Source: Akkermansiaceae bacterium (GTDB taxonomy: Bacteria; Verrucomicrobiota; Verrucomicrobiia; Verrucomicrobiales; Akkermansiaceae). Taken from it: a stretch of DNA of 64,000 nt. The translations under genes were made by a program, and so were the position numbers. The stretch's first letter is position 1. Each line of letters opens with the position of its first letter. Under the pieces are notes generated by a model. That model had not been told where the DNA came from, made no database searches, and was given only the letters and a program-made list of their open reading frames with translations. This document shows, piece after piece, positions 43,664-50,727 of the stretch. Where the stretch lies: NCBI GenBank assembly GCA_021202525.1, contig JAJQCV010000028.1, positions 18,305-82,304 of the forward strand. The letters are read 5' to 3'.

Positions 43664-44602
43664 CTAAAGTTCTCCCGCCTTTCTCAAATCTTCGTTGATG
43701 GCTTCCAGGACGTCCGCCTCCGGCTTGAAATTGGCGGCGTGGTAGGAACTGCGTACAAGCGGGCCGGACGCCACATGCTTGAACCCTTTGGCGCGGGCTA
43801 TTTCCTCATACCGTGCAAATTCGTCCGGATGGATATACCTGACCACCGGCAGGTGGTTGCGCGTGGGCCGCAGGTACTGGCCCAGGGTCAGGACCGTGAC
43901 GCCGTGCTCCAGCAGGTCGTCCATGGACTGGAACAGCTCGTCCTCCGTTTCTCCCAGGCCCAGCATGACGCCGCTCTTGGTCGCCACTTTTCCGTTTACG
44001 CAGTCCAGCGCCATCTTCAGTACGCGCAGGGAGCGGCGGTACTGGGCGCGGAAGCGCACGATGGGGGTAAGGCGTTCCACCGTTTCCAGATTGTGGCCGA
44101 AAATGTGCGGGCGCGCAGCCATCAGCGTCTGGATGGAGGCGGCCTTTTCATTCAGGTCTGAGGCCAGAACTTCAATGATGGTGGATGGGCTGGCCTTTCT
44201 GACGGCGCGGATGACCTGGGCAAAGTGGGCGGCCGCGCCGTCCGGCAGGTCGTCCCGGGTCACCATGGTGATGACGGCGTGGCGCAATTTCATATGCACG
44301 ACGGCGTCCGCCACGTGGCGTGGTTCTTCCGGATCAAGGGGGAAGGGTTTGGCCGTCTTGACGGCGCAGTAGGCGCAGGCGCGCGTGCATCGCTCCCCGG
44401 CGATCATGAACGTGGCCGTGCCCTGGTTCCAGCATTCGTAGCGGTTGGGGCAGTGGGCTTCCTCGCAGACGGTAAACAGGTTTTTGCCTTCCACGAGCTG
44501 CTTGACGTCCCAGAACTCCCTGCCGTTGGGCAGGCGTACCTTGATCCAGGAGGGCTTGCGTTCCGTGTCGCCCGTAGTTTCGTTGTCGTGCCGGGGTTCC
44601 AT
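43664..44602 (-). CDS. lipA: Lipoyl synthase
   Basis: LipA inserts two sulfurs into octanoyl chains on lipoate-dependent proteins. The ATG at 44602 (MEPRHDNETTGDTERKPSWIKVRLPNG) gives 312 residues; the long track ORF to 45235 runs through tadA in another frame. Diagnostic features are the auxiliary cluster CEEAHCPNRYEC (C-x4-C-x5-C), the radical-SAM CTRACAYC (CxxxCxxC) and the C-terminal VRSSYHA, whose Ser ligates the auxiliary cluster. It lies 50 bp after tadA on the same strand. lipB is not in the window. Confidence 0.97.
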   Translation of the reverse strand: MEPRHDNETTGDTERKPSWIKVRLPNGREFWDVKQLVEGKNLFTVCEEAHCPNRYECWNQGTATFMIAGERCTRACAYCAVKTAKPFPLDPEEPRHVADAVVHMKLRHAVITMVTRDDLPDGAAAHFAQVIRAVRKASPSTIIEVLASDLNEKAASIQTLMAARPHIFGHNLETVERLTPIVRFRAQYRRSLRVLKMALDCVNGKVATKSGVMLGLGETEDELFQSMDDLLEHGVTVLTLGQYLRPTRNHLPVVRYIHPDEFARYEEIARAKGFKHVASGPLVRSSYHAANFKPEADVLEAINEDLRKAGEL

Positions 44603-44652
44603 AGAGCCGTTAGCTTGCCGTGAGTCGGCCTTTTTGGCAAATGCAAAGTGGT

Positions 44653-45210
44653 TTATTCGGGGGCATTCCCTCCATCCTCCTGCGGGGTGGGGGGAAGTTC
44701 CCCGGCCTGTTTCCTTTTCTCCCTGGCCAGCAGGCGGGCCTCCCGGAAAAATTGCTGCAGGTGGTACAGGCATTCCTCCCCCAGTACTCCGGACTGCACT
44801 TCGCACCTGTGATTGAGGGGGGGATTGGAATCCAGAAGGTTGATCCATCCTCCGGCGGCTCCCGTCTTGGCGTCCGGACAGCCGAATACCACACGGTCCG
44901 GACGGCAATGCACGATGGCTCCCGCGCACATGGGGCACGGCTCCTTGGTGACGTACAGGGTGCAGCCTTCCAGCCGCCAGTCCCCCAGGGCTTCCTGGGC
45001 GGCCGTCAGGGCGATCATTTCCGCATGGGCCGTAGCGTCCTTCAGCGTTTCCACCTGGTTCCAGCCGCGGGCGATCACATGGCCGTCCCTGACCACGACG
45101 GCGCCGACAGGCACTTCCCCCCTGGCCAGGGCTTTTCTGGCTTCCTTCATCGCTTGGCGCATGAACCACTCGTCCGAACCGGGCATTTCCATCATTGCGG
45201 CTTTCATCAT
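44653..45210 (-). CDS. tadA: tRNA-specific adenosine deaminase
   Basis: TadA converts adenosine to inosine at the wobble position of tRNA-Arg(ACG). The 185-residue protein carries the zinc deaminase motifs TAHAEMIAL (His ligand and catalytic Glu) and EPCPMCAGAIVHCRPDRVVFG (two Cys ligands), and NPPLNHRCEVQSGVLGEEC, typical of the C-terminal helix. The exact start among the Met codons at 45210, 45207 and 45195 is not resolved. About 20 extra residues trail after the usual end (EKRKQAGELPPTPQEDGG). It precedes lipA by 50 bp. Confidence 0.95.
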   Translation of the reverse strand: MMKAAMMEMPGSDEWFMRQAMKEARKALARGEVPVGAVVVRDGHVIARGWNQVETLKDATAHAEMIALTAAQEALGDWRLEGCTLYVTKEPCPMCAGAIVHCRPDRVVFGCPDAKTGAAGGWINLLDSNPPLNHRCEVQSGVLGEECLYHLQQFFREARLLAREKRKQAGELPPTPQEDGGNAPE

Positions 45211-45354
45211 GAACTGTGCGGAGGCTGTCTGGCAAGCCCTTTTTAAGGGATATTTATTGTACTATATACAAGAAGTAGGCCATAGGACGGAATGGAATGG
45301 GCGCGAATGCGTTTTTGCGTTGATTCCCGAGGGGTGCTGGCATAAGTATGAACC

Positions 45355-46332
45355 ATGAGCTTTTCAGAACCCTGCGCACTGGCCGTGGACTTCGGCGGCA
45401 CCAGCATCAAGATGGGCGTCACGGCGGGCGACCGCATTCTGGCAACTGCCGACCGCATTCCGACCACCATGTTTGAAAGCCCCCAGGCGATCATTGACGC
45501 CATGGTCGCGACGGCGCTGGCCCTGCGCGAGCAATTCCCCACCGCCTGCGTGATGGGGATGGGCATGCCGGGATGGTGCGACTATTACAAGGGAGTGCTC
45601 TACCAGCTTACCAATGTGAAGGTGTGGGACCATGAAGTCCCGGTCAGGGAAATGATGGAACGCGCGGTGGGGCTTCCCGTCGTGCTGGACAACGACGCCA
45701 ACTGCATGGCCTATGCGGAATGGAAGCTGGGGGCCGGCCGCGGCATGTCCAGCCTGGTGTGCCTCACCATGGGAACGGGCATAGGGGGTGGCATCGTGCT
45801 GCACGACCGCATCCTGCGGGGCAGGCGGCTTTCCGCGGCGGAGTTCGGGCAGACGAGCATTCATTACCAGGGGAAGACGGGGCCCTTCGGCAACCGCGGC
45901 GCCATTGAGGAATACATCGGCAACAATGAACTGGCGGCGGAGGCCGTCAGACGGTATGCGGGGGCGGGCATTGACAAAAAGGTGGACGAATGCACTCCGC
46001 GGGACCTGGACGTCGCCGCCCGCGCCGGGTGTCCCGTGGCCCTGCAATTGTGGGAAGATACCGCGGAAATACTGGCCTGCCTGATCATGAACCTGATGTA
46101 CACGCTGGTGCCGGACGCCTTCATCATTGGCGGCGGCGTGGCCAAGGCCGGGGACCTGCTGATGAAGTCCCTGCTGGCCAATCTCAGGGCCCAGATGTTC
46201 CCGCTGCTGATGGAGGATCTGGTGATCCTGCCTGCCCGGTTCGGTTCGGAAGCCGGGCTGCTGGGGGCCGGAGCCATGGCCATGGACGAATTCCTGGGGC
46301 ATGGCGTTCTGGAAAGGTTCAAGCGGGAATAA
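45355..46332 (+). CDS. ROK-family sugar kinase lacking the usual zinc-binding cysteines
   Basis: ROK kinases phosphorylate hexoses or N-acetyl sugars. The 325-residue protein has the ATP-binding DFGGTSIKMGV, the catalytic DNDANCMAYAEW (Asp acting as base), and TMGTGIGGGIV. The C-terminal FIIGGGVAKAGDLL is also typical. The zinc motif normally CxCGxxGCxE with upstream His reads IHYQGKTGPFGNRGAIEEYIG, with no cysteines. So the fold is kept but the zinc site is lost. It could act on glucose, mannose or N-acetylmannosamine; no sugar gene neighbours it. It is divergent from tadA by 144 bp and ends before the box g promoter. Confidence 0.88.
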   Translation: MSFSEPCALAVDFGGTSIKMGVTAGDRILATADRIPTTMFESPQAIIDAMVATALALREQFPTACVMGMGMPGWCDYYKGVLYQLTNVKVWDHEVPVREMMERAVGLPVVLDNDANCMAYAEWKLGAGRGMSSLVCLTMGTGIGGGIVLHDRILRGRRLSAAEFGQTSIHYQGKTGPFGNRGAIEEYIGNNELAAEAVRRYAGAGIDKKVDECTPRDLDVAARAGCPVALQLWEDTAEILACLIMNLMYTLVPDAFIIGGGVAKAGDLLMKSLLANLRAQMFPLLMEDLVILPARFGSEAGLLGAGAMAMDEFLGHGVLERFKRE

Positions 46333-46346
46333 TGCTGGCAAACCTT

Positions 46347-46366
46347 GTGTTAGGTATAACTAACAG
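46347..46366 (+). promoter_or_regulatory. DtxR-type operator upstream of the P-type ATPase (box g)
   Basis: GTGTTAG-GTATAA-CTAACAG pairs at 6 of 7 arm positions and has the same spacer pattern (N-TATAA) as box c. It lies 46 bp before the ATPase start, in the 79-bp gap after the ROK gene. The possible -10 is TAACAG, with no clear -35. Confidence 0.68.
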
Positions 46367-46411
46367 GAAGCTTGCCATAGCGGCGCAGCGGGCGTACAAG
46401 CGGAACAGATC

Positions 46412-48346
46412 ATGAGCAAGGAACATTCCCACGAACACGCTTTTGAAGAAATGTCCTGCGGGACCGGGTGTTGCTGCTCGGGAGGTTCCTGCGGAACGGA
46501 AGGGGCAATCAGACCCGTGCCCGCCATTCTGGGGACAGCCCTGTTTGCCGCGGCTCTGGTGGCGGGGAGCGATACCTGGGTCGGTTTGGCGGCGTATGCG
46601 GGGGCCTATCTGCTGATCGGGTGGGATGTCTTGAAAACGGCTTTTATCGGGCTGAGGCACGGGCGCGCTATGGATGAAAACTTCCTGATGCGCATCGCTT
46701 CCCTGGGAGCCATGTTCCTGGGGGATTATTCCGAGGCCGTGGGGGTAATGCTTTTCTACCGGGTGGGGGAATACCTCCAGGAACGCGCCGTGGGGAGTTC
46801 CCGCCGTTCCGTAAGGGAACTGATGAAACTGAAGCCGGATGCGGTGCATGTGAAGGAGGCCGGCGCCGTTCGGGACCTCCCTCCGGCGGATGTCAAGCCG
46901 GGTTCCCTGATTGAAGTGAGGGCCGGGGAGCGCATCCCTCTGGACGGCGTGATCGTGGGCGGCCATTCCGTGCTGGACACTTCCGCCATGACCGGGGAAT
47001 CCCTGCCGATGGAGGCGGGGGAGGGAACCGCCGTTATGGCGGGCTATATCAACAGCCAGGGCGTGCTGTCCGTGCGCACGGACCGTGACTGGAAACACTC
47101 CGCCCTGGCGCGGGTGCAGGAACTGGTGGAAGCCGCTTCCGGCAATAAGTCCCGCATTGAGGGAAGGCTGAGCAGGTTCTCCCGTATTTATACGCCGCTG
47201 GTTATTGCCATTGCCGTCCTGGTGTTCCTGTGCTACCCCTTCGTGACTGGCGGAAGCTGGGGAGACGGCCTCTTCCGCGCCCTGGTGCTGCTGGTGATTT
47301 CCTGCCCGTGCGCCCTGGTGCTGTCCGTCCCCCTGGGTTTCTTTGCCGGGATAGGCCGGGCGGCGCGCAACGGAATCCTGGTGAAGGGCAGCAACTATCT
47401 GGATGCGCTGCGCAAGGTGAAGACTGTGGTGTTTGACAAGACGGGGACGCTGACGGAAGGCGTGTTTGCCGTGGATGAAGTTCTGCCGTGCGCCGGGGTA
47501 TCCCCGGAAAGCCTGCTGTACTGGGCGGCCCATGCGGAAAGCGCCGCTTCCCATCCCCTGGGCCGTTCCATTGTGAAGGCGTATGGAGGCGCCCTGTTTC
47601 CGGAGCGTGTGGCGGATATGGTGGAAGTGACGGGCGGGGGCGTTTCCGCCCGGGTGGAAGGCAGAGCCGTTCTGGCGGGCAGGAAGACGTTTTTGGAGAA
47701 TGCCGGTGTGGCGGTCGATGACCTGGAGGAACGCGGTGCAACGATTTACGTGGCCCTGGACGGAATGCTGCTGGGGCGCCTGCGCATGTCCGACCAGGTG
47801 AAGTCCGGAGCGGCCCTGGCCGTCAGGGAATTGAGGGATTTGGGCGTAAACAGGCTGGTCATGCTGACGGGGGACTCTTCCTCCGCCGGCAAAGAAGTGG
47901 GGGACAGGCTGGGACTGGATGAAGTATTCAGCGGCCTGATGCCGTCGGACAAGCTGGAGCATATCCAGGAACTGAAAGGCGTAAACGGTCTGGTAGCCTT
48001 TGTGGGGGACGGCATGAATGACGCGCCGTCCCTGGCCGGGGCGGACATAGGCATCGCCATGGGGGGCGTGGGATCGGATGCCGCCCTTCAGGCGGCGGAC
48101 GTGGTGCTGATGAAGGGTGACCCCGCGGCCGTTCCGGAAGCCATCCGCCTTTCCATGGCAACGGAGCGCATCATTGTGCAGAACATCGTCATGATTTTGG
48201 GAATCAAGGTATTGGTCATGGTTCTTGGCATTCTGGGGCTGGCCGGCATGTGGGCCGCCGTGATGGCGGACGTGGGCGTTTGCCTGCTTGCCGTCGGCAA
48301 CTCCATGCGCATTTTCCGCATAAAAACCCGGCAGGGGAAGGAATAA
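46412..48346 (+). CDS. Heavy-metal P1B-type ATPase
   Basis: P1B ATPases pump transition metals out of the cytoplasm. The 644-residue protein has a His/Cys-rich N-terminus (HSHEHAFEEMSCGTGCCCSGG), without a full HMA domain. It has about eight membrane helices with the metal-selecting SCPCALVLSVPLG, and the catalytic core: TGES, DKTGTLT (phosphorylated Asp), SHPLGR and VGDGMNDAPSLAGADIGIAM. SCPCALVLSVPLGFF resembles the Zn/Cd (P1B-2) branch. Box g immediately upstream links it to the DtxR-like regulon, which makes ferrous iron export or detoxification another possibility (compare PfeT-type exporters), but the CPC motif alone does not settle it. A repressor box on an exporter is odd, so the box could act as an activator site. 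Confidence 0.9.
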   Translation: MSKEHSHEHAFEEMSCGTGCCCSGGSCGTEGAIRPVPAILGTALFAAALVAGSDTWVGLAAYAGAYLLIGWDVLKTAFIGLRHGRAMDENFLMRIASLGAMFLGDYSEAVGVMLFYRVGEYLQERAVGSSRRSVRELMKLKPDAVHVKEAGAVRDLPPADVKPGSLIEVRAGERIPLDGVIVGGHSVLDTSAMTGESLPMEAGEGTAVMAGYINSQGVLSVRTDRDWKHSALARVQELVEAASGNKSRIEGRLSRFSRIYTPLVIAIAVLVFLCYPFVTGGSWGDGLFRALVLLVISCPCALVLSVPLGFFAGIGRAARNGILVKGSNYLDALRKVKTVVFDKTGTLTEGVFAVDEVLPCAGVSPESLLYWAAHAESAASHPLGRSIVKAYGGALFPERVADMVEVTGGGVSARVEGRAVLAGRKTFLENAGVAVDDLEERGATIYVALDGMLLGRLRMSDQVKSGAALAVRELRDLGVNRLVMLTGDSSSAGKEVGDRLGLDEVFSGLMPSDKLEHIQELKGVNGLVAFVGDGMNDAPSLAGADIGIAMGGVGSDAALQAADVVLMKGDPAAVPEAIRLSMATERIIVQNIVMILGIKVLVMVLGILGLAGMWAAVMADVGVCLLAVGNSMRIFRIKTRQGKE

Positions 48347-48523
48347 AGGCAGTGTTTTCCTGTCTCTTCTGGCGTTACTTTAGCAAACATGGCAACTTGC
48401 AGGCCGTGTGATGGGAATTCATGTTTTTTCCTGTCTGCCTGCTGTCCATCCGCAACGGGCGGCAGAGTGGCGTTCCGGCGGGAAGGGATGAAAGCTTTTT
48501 CCCCTCATTTTTGCCCTTGATCC

Positions 48524-48558
48524 ATCAAAAACCTCCATGCCAGGATGCGGCACGGAGG
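48524..48558 (-). terminator. Intrinsic terminator after rho
   Basis: On the minus strand CCTCCGTGCC and GGCATGGAGG pair over 10 positions (one mismatch-type G-U), followed by TTTTTGATGG. It lies 33 bp past the rho stop. Confidence 0.8.
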
Positions 48559-48591
48559 CTGGAGGAATGAAAAGCCCGTGAATGCTGGGTT

Positions 48592-50034
48592 TTAACGCAG
48601 GCCGGTCAGAAGCAGCTCCGCATTGTTCTGTGTTTTGGAAATATTTTGCAGCAGGGCCTGAAGGCCCTCCCAGCCGGGTTTCATGGCGAGCTGGCGGCGG
48701 AGTTGCATGATCTTGACGAACTCCTGTTCGTTATACAGCCTGTCGTCATTGCGGGTGCCGCTTTGGGAAAGGGAAATGGCCGGATAAATGCGCCGTTCGG
48801 AAAGTTCCCTGTCCAGGCGGATTTCCAGATTGCCCGTACCCTTGAACTCCTCGAAGATCACTTCGTCCATTCTGGATTCCGTGTCCACCAGGCAGGTAGC
48901 GATGATGGTCAGGCTGCCTCCTTCCTCCACATTGCGCGCGGCGGAAAAGAACTTGCGGGGTTTTTCCAGGGCATTGGAGCCGAGGCCGCCGGACATGATG
49001 CGGCCGCCCGTCTGATTGGCATTGTAGCCGCGTGCCAGGCGGGTCAGGGAGTCCAGCAGAATGACGACGTCCCGGCCCATTTCCACCAGGCGCTTGGCGC
49101 GTTCAATGACGAGGTCGGAAACCTGGGCATGGCGGCGGGAAGGTTCGTCAAAGGTGGAGGCATAAACCGGGGCGTCCACAGTCTCTTCAAAATCGGTCAC
49201 TTCCTCCGGGCGTTCGTCCAGAAGCAGAACGATCAGTTCCACCTTGGGATAATTGGCCCTGATGGAGCGCGCGATCGTTTTCAGAAGAACGGTCTTGCCG
49301 CCGCGGGGAGGCGCCACGATGAGCCCGCGCTGCCCTTTGCCGAAGGGCGTCATCAGGTCCAGCACGCGCATGGCCGCGGAATTGACTTCCTTGTTTTCCA
49401 GAAGCAGGCGTTCCTTGGGGAAGAGGGGGGTGAGGCGTTCAAAATCCTGCCCCGCCCTGTATTCTTCTGCGGGAATGCCTTCCACGCTGATGACGGCGGA
49501 GGCGGAGAGGTATTTGTCATGGGGCCTCAGCTTGCGCAGCCTGACCTTGATCAACTGGCCCACGCGCAGATGCAGGGGCTTGATCAGGTTGCCGCCCAGG
49601 TAAATGTCGTCCGGGGATGTGCGGAAACTTTTGACCGGGTCCCTCAGCATCGCATAATTGTCCTTGGCTTGCTCCATGACGCCGGAGACGACTACTTCAT
49701 GACCCTTGGCGAGAAGCTGCCTGCCCAGCTCGAACACAAGCTGTGACTTGGTGAGGGAAGAGGCATTCCGGATGGGGAGGGTTTCCGCCATTTCCTGGAG
49801 GTCGTTCAAGGGGCGCCGGCGCAGTTCGTTGATGTCGATCTGTTCCAGAACGGGCCGGGATTCCGATTCCTCCTGTGCGGATTCCTGGGTGGGCGGCACC
49901 TCCGGGGCGCTCTCTTCCGCCGGGGCGGGGAGCAGGACCGGGAGAGACTGTTCCGGAGCGGGAGCATTCTGTGCGGAGTCGGCCTGGGGAGTTTCTTCGT
50001 CGGGGAGCGGCTTGTTTTCGCGTTCTTCAGTCAT
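48592..50034 (-). CDS. rho: Transcription termination factor Rho
   Basis: Rho is the hexameric RNA helicase for factor-dependent termination. The 480-residue protein has an acidic/Pro-rich N-terminal extension (~60 residues), then the Rho-N helical part ([21 protein letters not shown]). The primary RNA-binding site ([29 protein letters not shown]), Walker [13 protein letters not shown], Walker [14 protein letters not shown] and the R-loop/Q-loop region ([24 protein letters not shown]) follow. All match. The start ATG overlaps the coaE stop (ATGACTGA), showing coupling. Extended acidic N-termini are known in several phyla and may bind RNA or condense. Confidence 0.97.
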   Translation of the reverse strand: MTEERENKPLPDEETPQADSAQNAPAPEQSLPVLLPAPAEESAPEVPPTQESAQEESESRPVLEQIDINELRRRPLNDLQEMAETLPIRNASSLTKSQLVFELGRQLLAKGHEVVVSGVMEQAKDNYAMLRDPVKSFRTSPDDIYLGGNLIKPLHLRVGQLIKVRLRKLRPHDKYLSASAVISVEGIPAEEYRAGQDFERLTPLFPKERLLLENKEVNSAAMRVLDLMTPFGKGQRGLIVAPPRGGKTVLLKTIARSIRANYPKVELIVLLLDERPEEVTDFEETVDAPVYASTFDEPSRRHAQVSDLVIERAKRLVEMGRDVVILLDSLTRLARGYNANQTGGRIMSGGLGSNALEKPRKFFSAARNVEEGGSLTIIATCLVDTESRMDEVIFEEFKGTGNLEIRLDRELSERRIYPAISLSQSGTRNDDRLYNEQEFVKIMQLRRQLAMKPGWEGLQALLQNISKTQNNAELLLTGLR

Positions 50035-50632
50035 GGAAAAAGTGTTGATGAAATCTTTGGGTTTGTTGTTGGAGCAAGGAGGGCGGGCCTTCGTTCCAGA
50101 TCACGAAATCGGCTTTGGCCACCTTTTCCATAATGGGATGCTGTGCGGCCAGAATAGCCTCAATCATATCCTCGCGGAATCCGTTCCTGAGGGCCAGGCG
50201 GCCCTTTTGCGTTTCCCGGGAAACGGCTACCACGCATACGGAATCCTGATGATAGCGCGCCGATGTTTCAAAAAACAGCGGCACGTCAATGACAAACCCG
50301 TTTACCGCCGCATTCTGCCGCGCCGCCTGCATTTGCGCAAGACATTCTTGGTGCAGCAGGGGATGAATAAGCCCTTCCAGAATCTTTCTGCTTTCCGGAT
50401 TGCGGAAGACCAGCTCCCTCAGGAAATGTCTGTCCGCCCGTCCCGCGCCGTCCACACTGCCGGGGCCGAACGCCCGGATAAGGGCGTCTTTCAGAAGGCC
50501 GCTGTCCAGCAGTCTGCCTGTTTCCGCATCACAGTCAAACAGGTGCAGATGCGGGCCGCCCATTTCCATAAGAAGGCGGATGGCTGTGGATTTGCCTGTG
50601 GCGATTCCGCCGGTGACAACCAGTGTTTTCAT
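50027..50632 (-). CDS. coaE: Dephospho-CoA kinase
   Basis: CoaE adds the 3'-phosphate in the last step of coenzyme A synthesis. The ATG at 50632 (MKTLVVTGGIATGKSTAIRLL) puts the P-loop GGIATGKST at the N-terminus; the track start at 50722 is within a hairpin region. Other features are DCDAETGRLLDSG and FVIDVPLFFE. The 201-residue length is normal. It overlaps the rho start by 8 bp and is separated from the pilus-like cluster by a strong hairpin. Confidence 0.93.
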   Translation of the reverse strand: MKTLVVTGGIATGKSTAIRLLMEMGGPHLHLFDCDAETGRLLDSGLLKDALIRAFGPGSVDGAGRADRHFLRELVFRNPESRKILEGLIHPLLHQECLAQMQAARQNAAVNGFVIDVPLFFETSARYHQDSVCVVAVSRETQKGRLALRNGFREDMIEAILAAQHPIMEKVAKADFVIWNEGPPSLLQQQTQRFHQHFFHD

Positions 50633-50671
50633 GATAGGTAAAGTTGGAAAGACGCTAGGTTGGGATGCAAA

Positions 50672-50703
50672 GAGCGGGTGAAAGGTCACCCTTTCACCCG
50701 CTC
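50672..50703 (-). terminator. Terminator hairpin between the pilus-like cluster and coaE
   Basis: GAGCGGGTGAAAGG and CCTTTCACCCGCTC form a 14-bp perfect stem with a 4-nt loop. On the minus strand it is followed by TTTGCATCCC, so the U-tract is short. Confidence 0.7.
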
Positions 50704-50727
50704 CGGTATGGACTTTATGCACACTGA

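Noticed and set aside
42061-43698. 545-aa plus-strand ORF opposite the cytochrome c peroxidase
   Set aside because: Antisense of a certain gene, and it runs through the strong terminator at 42170-42199.
46319-47962. 547-aa minus-strand ORF opposite the P-type ATPase
   Set aside because: Low-complexity antisense frame; the plus-strand gene has all P-type motifs.
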